A DNA stretch of 9,472 nt from Treponema sp. (GCA_031276685.1 JAISMQ010000144.1:1-9472); one strand, 5' to 3'. Counted from the first letter of the stretch, positions 1-5,651 are shown. The notes: generated by a model from the sequence alone, not told the origin. Numbers and translations are program-made.

Positions 1-37
1 AGCTTTTCCCAAAACTCGGTTAGTTTTGGGAAAAGCT
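1..37. repeat. Perfect 16-bp inverted repeat (hairpin A), repeat-family-like
   Basis: Arms AGCTTTTCCCAAAACT (1-16) and AGTTTTGGGAAAAGCT (22-37) are perfect reverse complements around a 5-base loop. It probably extends past the left edge, since base 38 is T and would pair with an A at position 0. No T-tract follows on the + strand, so it is not a classical terminator in that direction. A closely related hairpin recurs at 85-115, which suggests an intergenic repeat family rather than a one-off structure. Confidence 0.75.
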
Positions 38-40
38 TCC

Positions 41-68
41 GAAAAAGCGGTCTAAAGCCCGCTTTTTC
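41..68. terminator. Possible bidirectional rho-independent terminator
   Basis: GAAAAAGCGG (41-50) pairs with CCGCTTTTTC (59-68) around an 8-base loop. An A-rich 5' side, a GC core and a T-run on the 3' side is the usual form of a terminator that works from either strand. It lies between whatever is left of the window and the ecfT promoter, so it would insulate the two transcription units. Function is inferred from structure only. Confidence 0.55.
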
Positions 69-84
69 ATACAAATTCAAGGTA

Positions 85-115
85 GCTTTCCCAAAAACTG
101 AAGTTTTGGGAAAGC
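85..115. repeat. Inverted repeat (hairpin B), diverged copy of hairpin A
   Basis: GCTTTCCCAAAA (85-96) pairs with TTTTGGGAAAGC (104-115). With A97 bulged, two more pairs form (98-99 with 102-103). Compared with hairpin A, the left arm has lost one T and the right arm has lost the matching A, so pairing is kept. That compensated difference supports selection on the folded structure. Confidence 0.65.
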
Positions 116-171
116 CTCATGTTTCACTTTTCGCGTGTGTCCAACCCTTGTTCGGGGGCAGGGCCCGATGC

Positions 172-201
172 TTGCGGGAAGAAGCGCGCCCGCCCTATAC
201 T
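172..201 (+). promoter_or_regulatory. Candidate sigma70 promoter of ecfT-maf, nearly leaderless
   Basis: TTGCGG (172-177) and TATACT (196-201) are separated by 18 bases and match the -35 and -10 hexamers at four or more of six positions each. Transcription would begin near 208, two to four bases before the ATG at 211. No Shine-Dalgarno sequence lies in front of that ATG. This is a prediction from motif spacing; the start site has not been measured. Confidence 0.45.
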
Positions 202-210
202 AAGCCGAAT

Positions 211-858
211 ATGAGGACGGGATTTGAATACCGGCCGGGGCGCGGCCCCCTGCACCGCTGCCCGGCCCTGGCAAAGCTGCTGGGCGTAGTGGCGCTGTCG
301 ATCTTCGCCTACGGTTCCGTGCCGGGGCTTCTTGCCGCCGCGCTGCTTATTGCCGCCGCGGCGCTGGCGGAGGGTATCCGGCCCTGGGAACTTCTAAGGG
401 GGAGCCGCCCCGTCCTCGTCCTTGCGCTGTTCTTCCTGGCCCTCCGCGCACTCGATTTTGATCCGGCGCGGGCGCCGTTCTTCCGCGTCAACGCGGCGGG
501 GATCCCCGGCGGCCTTACGCAGGGCCTGTCCATGGCCGTGTCTTTTTCCGGCGGCGCCCTTCTCTTTGCGGTAACGACGACGGGGGAACTGCGGGACAGT
601 CTGGGAAGGGGCTCCCGTTTCGGCCTTGCCTTTTCGCTGGCGCTGGGCTTCCTCCCCCGTTTTTTTGAAATTTGGGAGGCCGCCGGCCTGGCCTGGCGGG
701 CGCGGGGGGGCCGGAAAAGCGCCGTCCGGATGATCGCGCTTATCCCGCCGATAGCGGAACGGATGCTTGAAACCGCCTTCGACACTGCGGAAGCCCTGGA
801 AGCCCGGGGCCTGGCAGTTTCCCGCGCCGCGCGCGCGGAATCCCAACAAGCCGGCTGA
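211..858 (+). CDS. ecfT: EcfT/CbiQ-family energy-coupling factor transporter transmembrane protein
   Basis: Predicted 215-residue integral membrane protein, the scaffold (T) component of an ECF importer, which couples two ATPases to a substrate-binding S protein for uptake of vitamins or metal ions. The N-terminus (FEYRPGRGPLHRCPALAKLL, from residue 5) matches the usual family start Y-x-P-G-x-S-x-L-H-R-x-x-P-x-x-K-L. Hydrophobic segments lie near residues 22-55, 66-82, 105-124 and 138-150. A TTTGEL stretch (122-127) precedes two coupling motifs, ARG at 164-166 and ARG at 198-200, that bind the ATPases in known EcfT proteins. At 215 residues it is shorter than the usual 250-270. The ATG at 211 is chosen because the conserved region begins just after it; the frame stays open upstream to 106, but that runs through a hairpin. 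No EcfA or S gene is in the window, so the substrate is unknown. Maf follows after 36 bases and is probably co-transcribed. Confidence 0.85.
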   Translation: MRTGFEYRPGRGPLHRCPALAKLLGVVALSIFAYGSVPGLLAAALLIAAAALAEGIRPWELLRGSRPVLVLALFFLALRALDFDPARAPFFRVNAAGIPGGLTQGLSMAVSFSGGALLFAVTTTGELRDSLGRGSRFGLAFSLALGFLPRFFEIWEAAGLAWRARGGRKSAVRMIALIPPIAERMLETAFDTAEALEARGLAVSRAARAESQQAG

Positions 859-894
859 ACGCCGGTTTACCTGCGACTGCCACGGGAGGTCTGT

Positions 895-1482
895 GTGGAA
901 CCCATCATCTTAGCTTCGGGATCCCTAAGGCGGCACGACTATTTCCGCCTTTTGGGGCTGCCGTTTAGTATTATCCCCCCCAGGGTTGACGAGGGGGGCG
1001 AAGAAGGCGGGGATTCCCGCGAACTTGCGGAGAATCTGGCGATCCGCAAGGTACGGAAGATCATCGAGTACCTCAAAGGCCAGAACCCGCCCTGGATCTG
1101 CGGCGCCGACACCCTTATCTCCGTGGACGGTACCGTCTTCGGCAAGCCCGAGGACCGGGACAGCGCCAAGCGGATGATCCAGACCCTGCAGGGCCGGACC
1201 CACCAGGTTATTACCGCCGTGGCCCTGTACTCCGGCAAGGCCAATACCATCGACTGCCGGTCGGTCGTAAGCGACGTGATCTTCTGCCCCCTTTCCGCAG
1301 AGCAGGTCGAATGGTACCTGGACACGGGCGAATGGCAGGGGGTGGCGGGGGCCTACCGGATCCAGGGCCTGGCAAGCTGTTTCGTTTCCGGCATCCGGGG
1401 CTCCTACAGTTCCATCGTCGGCTTGCCCTTGCACGAATTCTATGTCATGCTCAGGGACAACGGTTACGCCTACGGGCCCTGA
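895..1482 (+). CDS. maf: Maf family nucleotide pyrophosphatase (YhdE-like dTTP/UTP type)
   Basis: A 195-residue cytoplasmic protein of usual family length. Maf proteins hydrolyse non-canonical or surplus nucleoside triphosphates to monophosphate and pyrophosphate and were first named for effects on septum formation. Visible family motifs are LASGSLRR (6-13, including the S-x-R-R phosphate-binding set), GADT (70-73), FGKPED (82-87), GRTH (100-103), VVSDVIF (124-130), GEWQGVAGAYRIQG (145-158) and GSYSSIVGLPL (169-179). The last two match the YhdE branch (dTTP/UTP) better than the YceF branch, although Gly-Lys-Ala-Gly of many relatives is Gly-Val-Ala-Gly here. The start is GTG with GGGAGGT at 884-890, four bases upstream. 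It follows ecfT by 36 bases. A 257-base structured gap separates it from rpsB, so it probably belongs with ecfT rather than with the ribosomal operon. Confidence 0.93.
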   Translation: MEPIILASGSLRRHDYFRLLGLPFSIIPPRVDEGGEEGGDSRELAENLAIRKVRKIIEYLKGQNPPWICGADTLISVDGTVFGKPEDRDSAKRMIQTLQGRTHQVITAVALYSGKANTIDCRSVVSDVIFCPLSAEQVEWYLDTGEWQGVAGAYRIQGLASCFVSGIRGSYSSIVGLPLHEFYVMLRDNGYAYGP

Positions 1483-1703
1483 TTCGGAAGACGGAAGTCT
1501 CCCAAAATCCGGCGGCCCCGGCAAAACCGCGAGCGGGGTTTCGCGTGGCGGGGCCCCGCACGGCGAAGGGCCTGCGGTTTTTCGCCCATTTTCCACCCCC
1601 CGGCGGGGGTGAGATACAGGGACGGTCGGCAAAAGCCGCAGCGCTGCGGGGTTCCCGTGCCGGAGTTTTCCGGCGGGGGGGACGGGCGCGGGTTTTGCCG
1701 CAT

Positions 1704-1726
1704 GGGGTTTCCGGCCGGAACACCCC
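1704..1726 (+). promoter_or_regulatory. Hairpin abutting the rpsB Shine-Dalgarno sequence
   Basis: GGGGT (1704-1708) pairs with ACCCC (1722-1726), and TTCC (1709-1712) pairs with GGAA (1717-1720) around GGCC, with C1721 bulged. The stem ends exactly where the purine-rich ribosome-binding site begins (1727). Such placement could affect ribosome access or serve as a protein-binding site. Structure is seen in the sequence; the role is inferred. Confidence 0.4.
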
Positions 1727-1737
1727 GGGAGGAGGAG
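1727..1737 (+). promoter_or_regulatory. Strong Shine-Dalgarno sequence that decides the rpsB TTG start
   Basis: The purine run GGGAGGAGGAG includes two overlapping GGAGG cores. The second core (1731-1735) ends four bases before the TTG at 1740. The ATG at 1755 has no such element at usable distance, so this site supports TTG as the start. Confidence 0.8.
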
Positions 1738-1739
1738 AA

Positions 1740-2639
1740 TTGGCGGTAGTTACCATGAAGAGTCTGCTTGAATCGGGGGTGCATTTTGGCCACCAGGTAA
1801 AACGCTGGGACCCCCGGATGAAGAAGTACATCTTTGCCGAACGCAACGGCATCCACATCATCGACCTGCAAAAAACCATCCAGGCGATAAAAGACGCCTA
1901 CGAGGCGGTCCGCAAGACGGGGGCCGCCGGCAAAACGGTGCTTTTTGTGGGCACCAAGAAGCAGGCGCAGCAGGCCATCCAGAAAGAAGCCGAACGCTGC
2001 GGCATGTTCTACGTGAACAACCGCTGGCTGGGGGGCATGCTTACCAACTTCGTCACGATCAAAAAGTCCCTGCTCCGGCTTAAAAAGCTGGAAAAAATGG
2101 AAGTGGACGGGACCTTTGAAAACCTCACCAAGAAGGAAATCGCCTCTTTGAACAAGGAGCGGGCGAAGCTTCAAAAAAACCTGGGGGGCATTAAGGAGAT
2201 GAAGGATCCTCCGGGGATCCTCTTTATCATCGACACCCGGAAAGAGGCCATCGCGGTTACCGAAGCCCAGCGCATGGGGATCCCCATCGTCGCGGTGGTG
2301 GACACCAACTGTAACCCCGACGGTATCGACTACCCCATACCCGGCAACGATGACGCCATCCGGGCCATTACGCTGTTCACCCAGATCGTCGCCAACGCGG
2401 TCGTAGAGGCGGATAACGAGGTGGGCCTGAAGATCATCGAAACCCTGGGCGACGAGGACGAAAGCATGGAGGACATCATGACCGACGCCTCCAAAAAAGA
2501 AGAGGACCGGGAGGTCGATATCGAATCCTACGCCACCGGGAACAGCCCCGCGCCGGCCGGCCGCGAGGCCCCCGCCGAAGGGGAGGAGGACGACGGGCTT
2601 CCGGTGGATATGGACAAAGTTTACGGGGATAACCAGTAG
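1740..2639 (+). CDS. rpsB: 30S ribosomal protein S2 (uS2) with acidic C-terminal tail
   Basis: A 299-residue protein of the small ribosomal subunit, which assembles late and helps recruit S1 and the mRNA platform in studied bacteria. The core (about 1-235) carries GVHFGHQ (13-19), the R-x-x-P-R-M-K-K-Y-I-F block (22-32), NGIHIIDLQKT (36-46), NNRWLGGMLTN (93-103), FIIDTRKE (162-169) and PDGIDYPIPGNDDAIRAI (193-210), all typical of S2. The TTG start is supported because MAVVTMKSLLESGVHFGHQ aligns without gap to the E. coli start MATVSMRDMLKAGVHFGHQ, and because a strong ribosome-binding site precedes it. The protein is about 58 residues longer than E. coli S2 (241); the extra part (about 238-299) is rich in Glu, Asp, Ala and Pro and looks disordered. 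The frame is open far upstream (to 1311, inside maf), which could mislead a gene caller into an over-long product. tsf follows after 20 bases. Confidence 0.97.
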   Translation: MAVVTMKSLLESGVHFGHQVKRWDPRMKKYIFAERNGIHIIDLQKTIQAIKDAYEAVRKTGAAGKTVLFVGTKKQAQQAIQKEAERCGMFYVNNRWLGGMLTNFVTIKKSLLRLKKLEKMEVDGTFENLTKKEIASLNKERAKLQKNLGGIKEMKDPPGILFIIDTRKEAIAVTEAQRMGIPIVAVVDTNCNPDGIDYPIPGNDDAIRAITLFTQIVANAVVEADNEVGLKIIETLGDEDESMEDIMTDASKKEEDREVDIESYATGNSPAPAGREAPAEGEEDDGLPVDMDKVYGDNQ

Positions 2640-2659
2640 CCTTTCTAAGGAGTTATACT

Positions 2660-3517
2660 ATGGCTGTTAGCGCGGAAGATGTAAAACGGCTCCGGGAAAA
2701 AACCGGGGCGGGGATGATGGAATGTAAAAAGGCCCTGGTGGACAGCGGGGGCGATTTTGAACAGGCCGAAAGGCTCCTCAAGGAAAAGGGTCTGGCGGCT
2801 CTGGAAAAACGTTCCGACCGCGCGACCAACGAGGGGAAGATCTTCGTCAAGACCGCGGGCAACGCCGCCGTCCTGGTGGAACTGGCGTCGGAGACGGATT
2901 TTGTGGCCCGGAACCCGGACTTTATCGCGCTGGGGGCGGACATCGCCGGGCGGGTGCTGGAGAAGGGCTACACCGGGGTCAACGACGAGCTTTCCGCCCT
3001 GGTCCAGGATCTGGCCACCAAGATCCGCGAAAACATGAGCCTTAAACGGGTCAAGGTGCTTAAAGCCGGCCCCGGCGAGTACCTTACCCAGTACATCCAC
3101 GGGGACGGCAAGATCGGCGTGGCGGTCAAGCTGGGTTCGGACAAGGGGGATCTGTTCGCCGGGCAAAAGGCGAAGGACTTCGCCTTTACCATCGCCCTGC
3201 ACATCGCCGCCTTCAACCCCATGGCCCTGAGCCGCGACAAAATTGACGGCGCCTACCTCAAGGAGCAGGAAGAGATCTTCCGCAAGCAGATGGAAGGGGA
3301 CGAAAAACTTTCCGCAATGAAGGAATCCAAGCCGGAGCAGTTCGAAAAGATCCTGCGGGGCAAGGTGAACAAGTACCTCCAGGAAGTGTGCCTGCTCGAT
3401 CAGGGTTACGTGAAGGACGAAAAGATGACCGTGGCCAAGGCCCTGGAAACATTCGGCAAGGAGAGCGGGGCCCTGGTGGATATCCGGGACTATGCGTACT
3501 TCAAGGTGGGACAGTAA
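2660..3517 (+). CDS. tsf: Translation elongation factor Ts (EF-Ts)
   Basis: A 285-residue cytoplasmic guanine nucleotide exchange factor that releases GDP from EF-Tu so it can reload with GTP and aminoacyl-tRNA. Length equals the family norm (E. coli 283). The N-terminal UBA-like helix carries V-K-x-L-R-E-K-T-G-A-G-M-M-E-C-K-K-A-L (8-26). The EF-Tu-contacting motif TDFV is intact at 79-82 inside ETDFVARN. The core and C-terminal segments include YIHGDGKIGVAVKL and ALHIAAFNPMAL, both typical of EF-Ts. AAGGAG at 2647-2652, seven bases before the ATG, is a good ribosome-binding site. The stop codon overlaps the frr start by one base. Many bacteria have pyrH between tsf and frr; it is absent here, as I recall for Treponema. 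Confidence 0.98.
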   Translation: MAVSAEDVKRLREKTGAGMMECKKALVDSGGDFEQAERLLKEKGLAALEKRSDRATNEGKIFVKTAGNAAVLVELASETDFVARNPDFIALGADIAGRVLEKGYTGVNDELSALVQDLATKIRENMSLKRVKVLKAGPGEYLTQYIHGDGKIGVAVKLGSDKGDLFAGQKAKDFAFTIALHIAAFNPMALSRDKIDGAYLKEQEEIFRKQMEGDEKLSAMKESKPEQFEKILRGKVNKYLQEVCLLDQGYVKDEKMTVAKALETFGKESGALVDIRDYAYFKVGQ

Positions 3518-4071
3518 TGCACCCGGTACTAAGCGCCTGCGAAGAACGGATGAAGAAGACCCTGGCCAGCCTGAAGGACGGTTTTGCCGCCATCAGGACC
3601 GGCCGGGCTTCGGTGTCCCTGTTTGACAAGATCCGGGTCGATTACTACGGGAACAAGTCCCCCCTGAACCAGGTGGCCAACATCTCCGTCCCCGAAGCGC
3701 GGCTTATCGTGATCCAGCCCTGGGACAAGAACCTGATCGGGGAAATCGAAAAGGCGATCCGTACTTCGGAACTTTCCCTGAACCCCAGCAACGACGGCAA
3801 GGTGATCCGCCTGAGCATACCCCCCCTTACCGAAGACCGCCGCAAGGAACTGGCCAAGCTGGCCAAAACCCAGGCGGAACAGGGCCGGGTGGCGGTGCGG
3901 AACATCCGCCGGGACGGCAACGAGGAACTCAAAAAACTCCTCAAAGACGGGGAACTTACCGAAGATGAGGAAACCAAACACGGGGAAGAGCTGCAAAAGC
4001 TCACCGACAGCTACATTGCCAAGCTAAACCAGGCGCTGGAAGAAAAAGAGAACGAGATATTTGAACGGTAA
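3517..4071 (+). CDS. frr: Ribosome recycling factor (RRF)
   Basis: A 184-residue cytoplasmic factor (E. coli 185) that acts with EF-G after termination to split the post-termination ribosome. Conserved features are the F-A-x-I-R-T-G-R-A-S segment (23-32), the V-D-Y-Y-G-N-K-S-P-L-N-Q-V-A-N-I-S-V-P-E-A-R block (41-62), IQPWDKN (66-72), the N-P-S-N-D-G-K-V-I-R-L-S-I-P-P-L-T-E-E/D-R-R-K-E-L segment (89-112) and VRNIRRD (127-133). These cover domain II and the long three-helix bundle of domain I. The ATG shares its A with the tsf stop codon (TAATG), and AAGGTGGG just upstream (3503-3510) inside tsf can serve as ribosome-binding site, so translation is likely coupled to tsf. The frame is open upstream to 3388, but that part lies inside tsf and is not conserved. 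Confidence 0.97.
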   Translation: MHPVLSACEERMKKTLASLKDGFAAIRTGRASVSLFDKIRVDYYGNKSPLNQVANISVPEARLIVIQPWDKNLIGEIEKAIRTSELSLNPSNDGKVIRLSIPPLTEDRRKELAKLAKTQAEQGRVAVRNIRRDGNEELKKLLKDGELTEDEETKHGEELQKLTDSYIAKLNQALEEKENEIFER

Positions 4072-4075
4072 CAGC

Positions 4076-4801
4076 ATGGATACGCGCAGCCCCGCCCATG
4101 TTGGAATTATCATGGACGGGAACGGGCGCTGGGCGCAAAGCCGGGGCCAGAGCCGCCCCCAGGGGCACCTGGAAGGGCTTAAAGCGGCAAAGCGGATCGT
4201 CAAGGCCGCCAGCGACAGGGGGATCCCCTACCTGACCCTGTACACCTTTTCTACCGAAAACTGGAAACGCGACGTGGAAGAGGTCAGCTTTATCATGGCC
4301 CTGGTGCGGCGCTACCTGCGGGCCGAACTGGACTTCTACCGGGAGAACGGTATCCGTATCCGCCATGCCGGGGATCCGTCGCGGCTCCCCCAGGATATCG
4401 CGGAGGAACTACAGCGCGCCTGCGAGGATACGCGGGATTTTAAGGGGACGCAGGTTGTCCTGGCCCTGAACTACGGCGGCCGTGACGAAATTGTCCGCGC
4501 GGCAAACCGCGCCCTGGCCGGCGCCCCCTTCGCGGACGGCGGCGCCCGCTTTACGGAGGCCCTGATCCGTTCCTGCCTGGACAACCCCGACGTGCCGGAC
4601 CCGGATCTGATTATCCGAACCGCCGGAGAATTCCGCATCAGCAACTTCCTTCTGTGGGAGGCGGCCTACGCGGAGTACTACATCAGCGACAAATTCTGGC
4701 CCGACTTTTCGGACGGGGATCTGGAAACGGCCCTGGACCGCTACGCGGCGCGGGACCGCCGCTATGGCGGATTGCGCGGCGGGAAGGGGCCTGCGGCATG
4801 A
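4076..4801 (+). CDS. uppS: Undecaprenyl diphosphate synthase (cis-prenyltransferase)
   Basis: A 241-residue cytoplasmic or membrane-peripheral enzyme that condenses isopentenyl diphosphate units in cis configuration onto farnesyl diphosphate to give the C55 lipid carrier for peptidoglycan. Visible family regions are HVGIIMDGNGRWA (8-20) with the catalytic/metal Asp14, the R-G-x-x-R-x-x-G-H substrate loop (23-31), YTFSTENWKR (56-65), LNYGGRDEI (131-139) and DLIIRTAGEFRISNFLLW (177-194) with the diphosphate-binding arginines. The usual R-T-G/S-G-E reads R-T-A-G-E here, a mild change. The C-terminal block with WPDF (208-211) is also typical. ATG at 4076 is preferred; it lies four bases after the frr stop and the conserved part begins soon after, but its ribosome-binding site is weak. 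A TTG at 4061, overlapping frr, would add five residues. The 3' end overlaps cdsA as ATGA. Confidence 0.96.
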   Translation: MDTRSPAHVGIIMDGNGRWAQSRGQSRPQGHLEGLKAAKRIVKAASDRGIPYLTLYTFSTENWKRDVEEVSFIMALVRRYLRAELDFYRENGIRIRHAGDPSRLPQDIAEELQRACEDTRDFKGTQVVLALNYGGRDEIVRAANRALAGAPFADGGARFTEALIRSCLDNPDVPDPDLIIRTAGEFRISNFLLWEAAYAEYYISDKFWPDFSDGDLETALDRYAARDRRYGGLRGGKGPAA

Positions 4802-5646
4802 AAAAGCTGGTCCAGCGGCTCCTTGTCTTTATCATCGGGCTGCCCCTGGTCGCGGGGGTCGTCCTGTTCCTCCCCTACCGCAACCACCTGGCCGTCAGCA
4901 TTCTGGCTATCCTGTTCAGCGCCCTGGGGGCGCTGGAATTTACCGTCATCCTCGGCAAGAAGGGCCTGGTTATCCGCCCGGCGGAGGCGCTGGTCCTGGG
5001 GATCCTGGGGCCCGCCGCCCTTACGGCGGCCGGCAGCTTCGGCCTGCAGGCGGAGATCTTCCCCGCCGTGTACATTCTGGGGGCCTTCTGGCTCCTCGTG
5101 TCGCGGATCTTCTGTTCCGAGGAGCAACTGGCCGCCTACACGACGCGGATAGCGGCGGGCCTCGCGGTAATGGTCTACCCGGGCCTGTTCATGGCCTGGG
5201 TGGTACGCATGACCATGTTCCCCCGTGCGGGAACGGCGATCCTGGTCTTCCTCCTTATGGTTTTTATCAACGATTCGGCGGCCTGGGCCGCAGGCAGCCT
5301 CTTCGGCAAGGGCAGCCGGGGCATTGTCAAGGCCAGCCCCAACAAGAGCGTCGCGGGCTTTGCCGGGGGTATCGGCGCGTCGGTCCTTATCGGCGCGGGG
5401 GCGGACATGCTGGCGGGTTTCGCGTCAGACCTGCTGCCCCCCCCCCTGCCGGGGATCCTGATCGGCCTTTGCACCGGCCTTGCCGCGACCCTGGGGGACC
5501 TGGCCGAATCGGCAATGAAGCGCAGCTCCGGCATCAAGGACTCTGGCGGGCTTATCCCCGGCCGGGGCGGGGTTCTGGACACCATCGATTCCATCTGCCT
5601 TGCCGCGCCGGTGTTTTACCTCCTGTACCGGTTTTTCTACGCCTGA
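4798..5646 (+). CDS. cdsA: Phosphatidate cytidylyltransferase (CDP-diglyceride synthase)
   Basis: A 282-residue polytopic inner-membrane enzyme that makes CDP-diacylglycerol from CTP and phosphatidic acid, the branch point of bacterial phospholipid synthesis. Eight or nine hydrophobic segments are visible from residue 7 to the end. Family regions are INDSAAWAAGSLFGK (157-171), SPNKSVAGFAGG (180-191) and the C-terminal signature SAMKRSSGIKDSGGLIPGRG (238-257) continuing to D264. The metal-binding aspartates D248 and D261/D264 are kept. Two signature positions differ from the E. coli form: His of P-G-H-G-G is Arg256, and Arg of L-D-R-x-D is Thr262. A run of ten C bases (5437-5446) encodes the Pro-Pro-Pro of a loop near residue 214. 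The ATG overlaps the uppS stop codon (ATGA), so coupled translation is likely. dxr follows after five bases. Confidence 0.94.
   Translation: MKKLVQRLLVFIIGLPLVAGVVLFLPYRNHLAVSILAILFSALGALEFTVILGKKGLVIRPAEALVLGILGPAALTAAGSFGLQAEIFPAVYILGAFWLLVSRIFCSEEQLAAYTTRIAAGLAVMVYPGLFMAWVVRMTMFPRAGTAILVFLLMVFINDSAAWAAGSLFGKGSRGIVKASPNKSVAGFAGGIGASVLIGAGADMLAGFASDLLPPPLPGILIGLCTGLAATLGDLAESAMKRSSGIKDSGGLIPGRGGVLDTIDSICLAAPVFYLLYRFFYA
5437..5446. repeat. Poly-C(10) homopolymer tract inside cdsA
   Basis: Ten consecutive C bases, the longest homopolymer in the window. The cdsA frame is intact on both sides, with membrane segments before and the signature motif after, so ten is the in-frame length. Tracts of this length are slip-prone in replication and in sequencing. 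Confidence 0.9.
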
Positions 5647-5651
5647 CGGGC

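Larger units (their letters stand above)
1483..1739 (+). promoter_or_regulatory. Structured G/C-rich leader upstream of rpsB
   Basis: No convincing gene lies between maf and rpsB. The stretch contains a series of dyads: GGCCCCG (1514-1520) with CGGGGCC (1549-1555); CCGCA (1556-1560) with TGCGG (1573-1577) followed by T5, a weak terminator-like form after maf; CACCCCC (1594-1600) with GGGGGTG (1605-1611); the palindrome CCGCAGCGCTGCGG (1636-1649); GCCGGA (1659-1664) with TCCGGC (1669-1674); and a stem at 1704-1726 that abuts the ribosome-binding site. In other bacteria S2 represses its own rpsB-tsf messenger through the leader, so this is a plausible site for such control, but that is inference. 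I could not find a strong promoter by eye, although one is expected here. Confidence 0.45.

Noticed and set aside
106..210. Upstream extension of the ecfT frame to TTG 106
   Set aside because: It starts inside a hairpin and encodes no family-conserved residues; the EcfT N-terminal motif begins just after ATG 211.
848..868. Hairpin AAGCCGGC/GCCGGTTT around the ecfT stop codon as a terminator
   Set aside because: The stem is short and includes a G-U pair, and only three T bases follow. With maf 36 bases downstream, read-through is more likely.
1590..1618. TTTCCA-17-GATACA as a promoter for rpsB
   Set aside because: Matches to consensus are poor (about four and three of six) and a 7-bp hairpin fills the spacer.
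1311..1739. Open frame upstream of and in phase with rpsB, reaching into maf
   Set aside because: It overlaps the conserved 3' end of maf in another frame and encodes Arg/Gly/Pro-rich sequence with no family likeness; S2 begins at TTG 1740 with a strong ribosome-binding site.
2203..2221. AGGATCC/GGATCCT inverted repeat in rpsB
   Set aside because: Only seven pairs, and it encodes the conserved DPPG-I-L segment of S2, so codon choice explains it.
2654..2659. TATACT before the tsf start as a -10 box
   Set aside because: No reasonable -35 element lies 16-19 bases upstream, and the start site would fall inside the tsf start region. It is part of the spacer after AAGGAG.
2645..3202. Antisense open frame across tsf
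   Set aside because: It is the mirror of tsf codon bias in a GC-rich gene; it has no recognisable motif and no good start signal.
4764..5651. Long open frame in phase with dxr running through cdsA
   Set aside because: It is a low-complexity Gly/Pro/Arg-rich shadow of cdsA, which has clear membrane segments and its signature motif in its own frame. Such shadows are common in GC-rich DNA.
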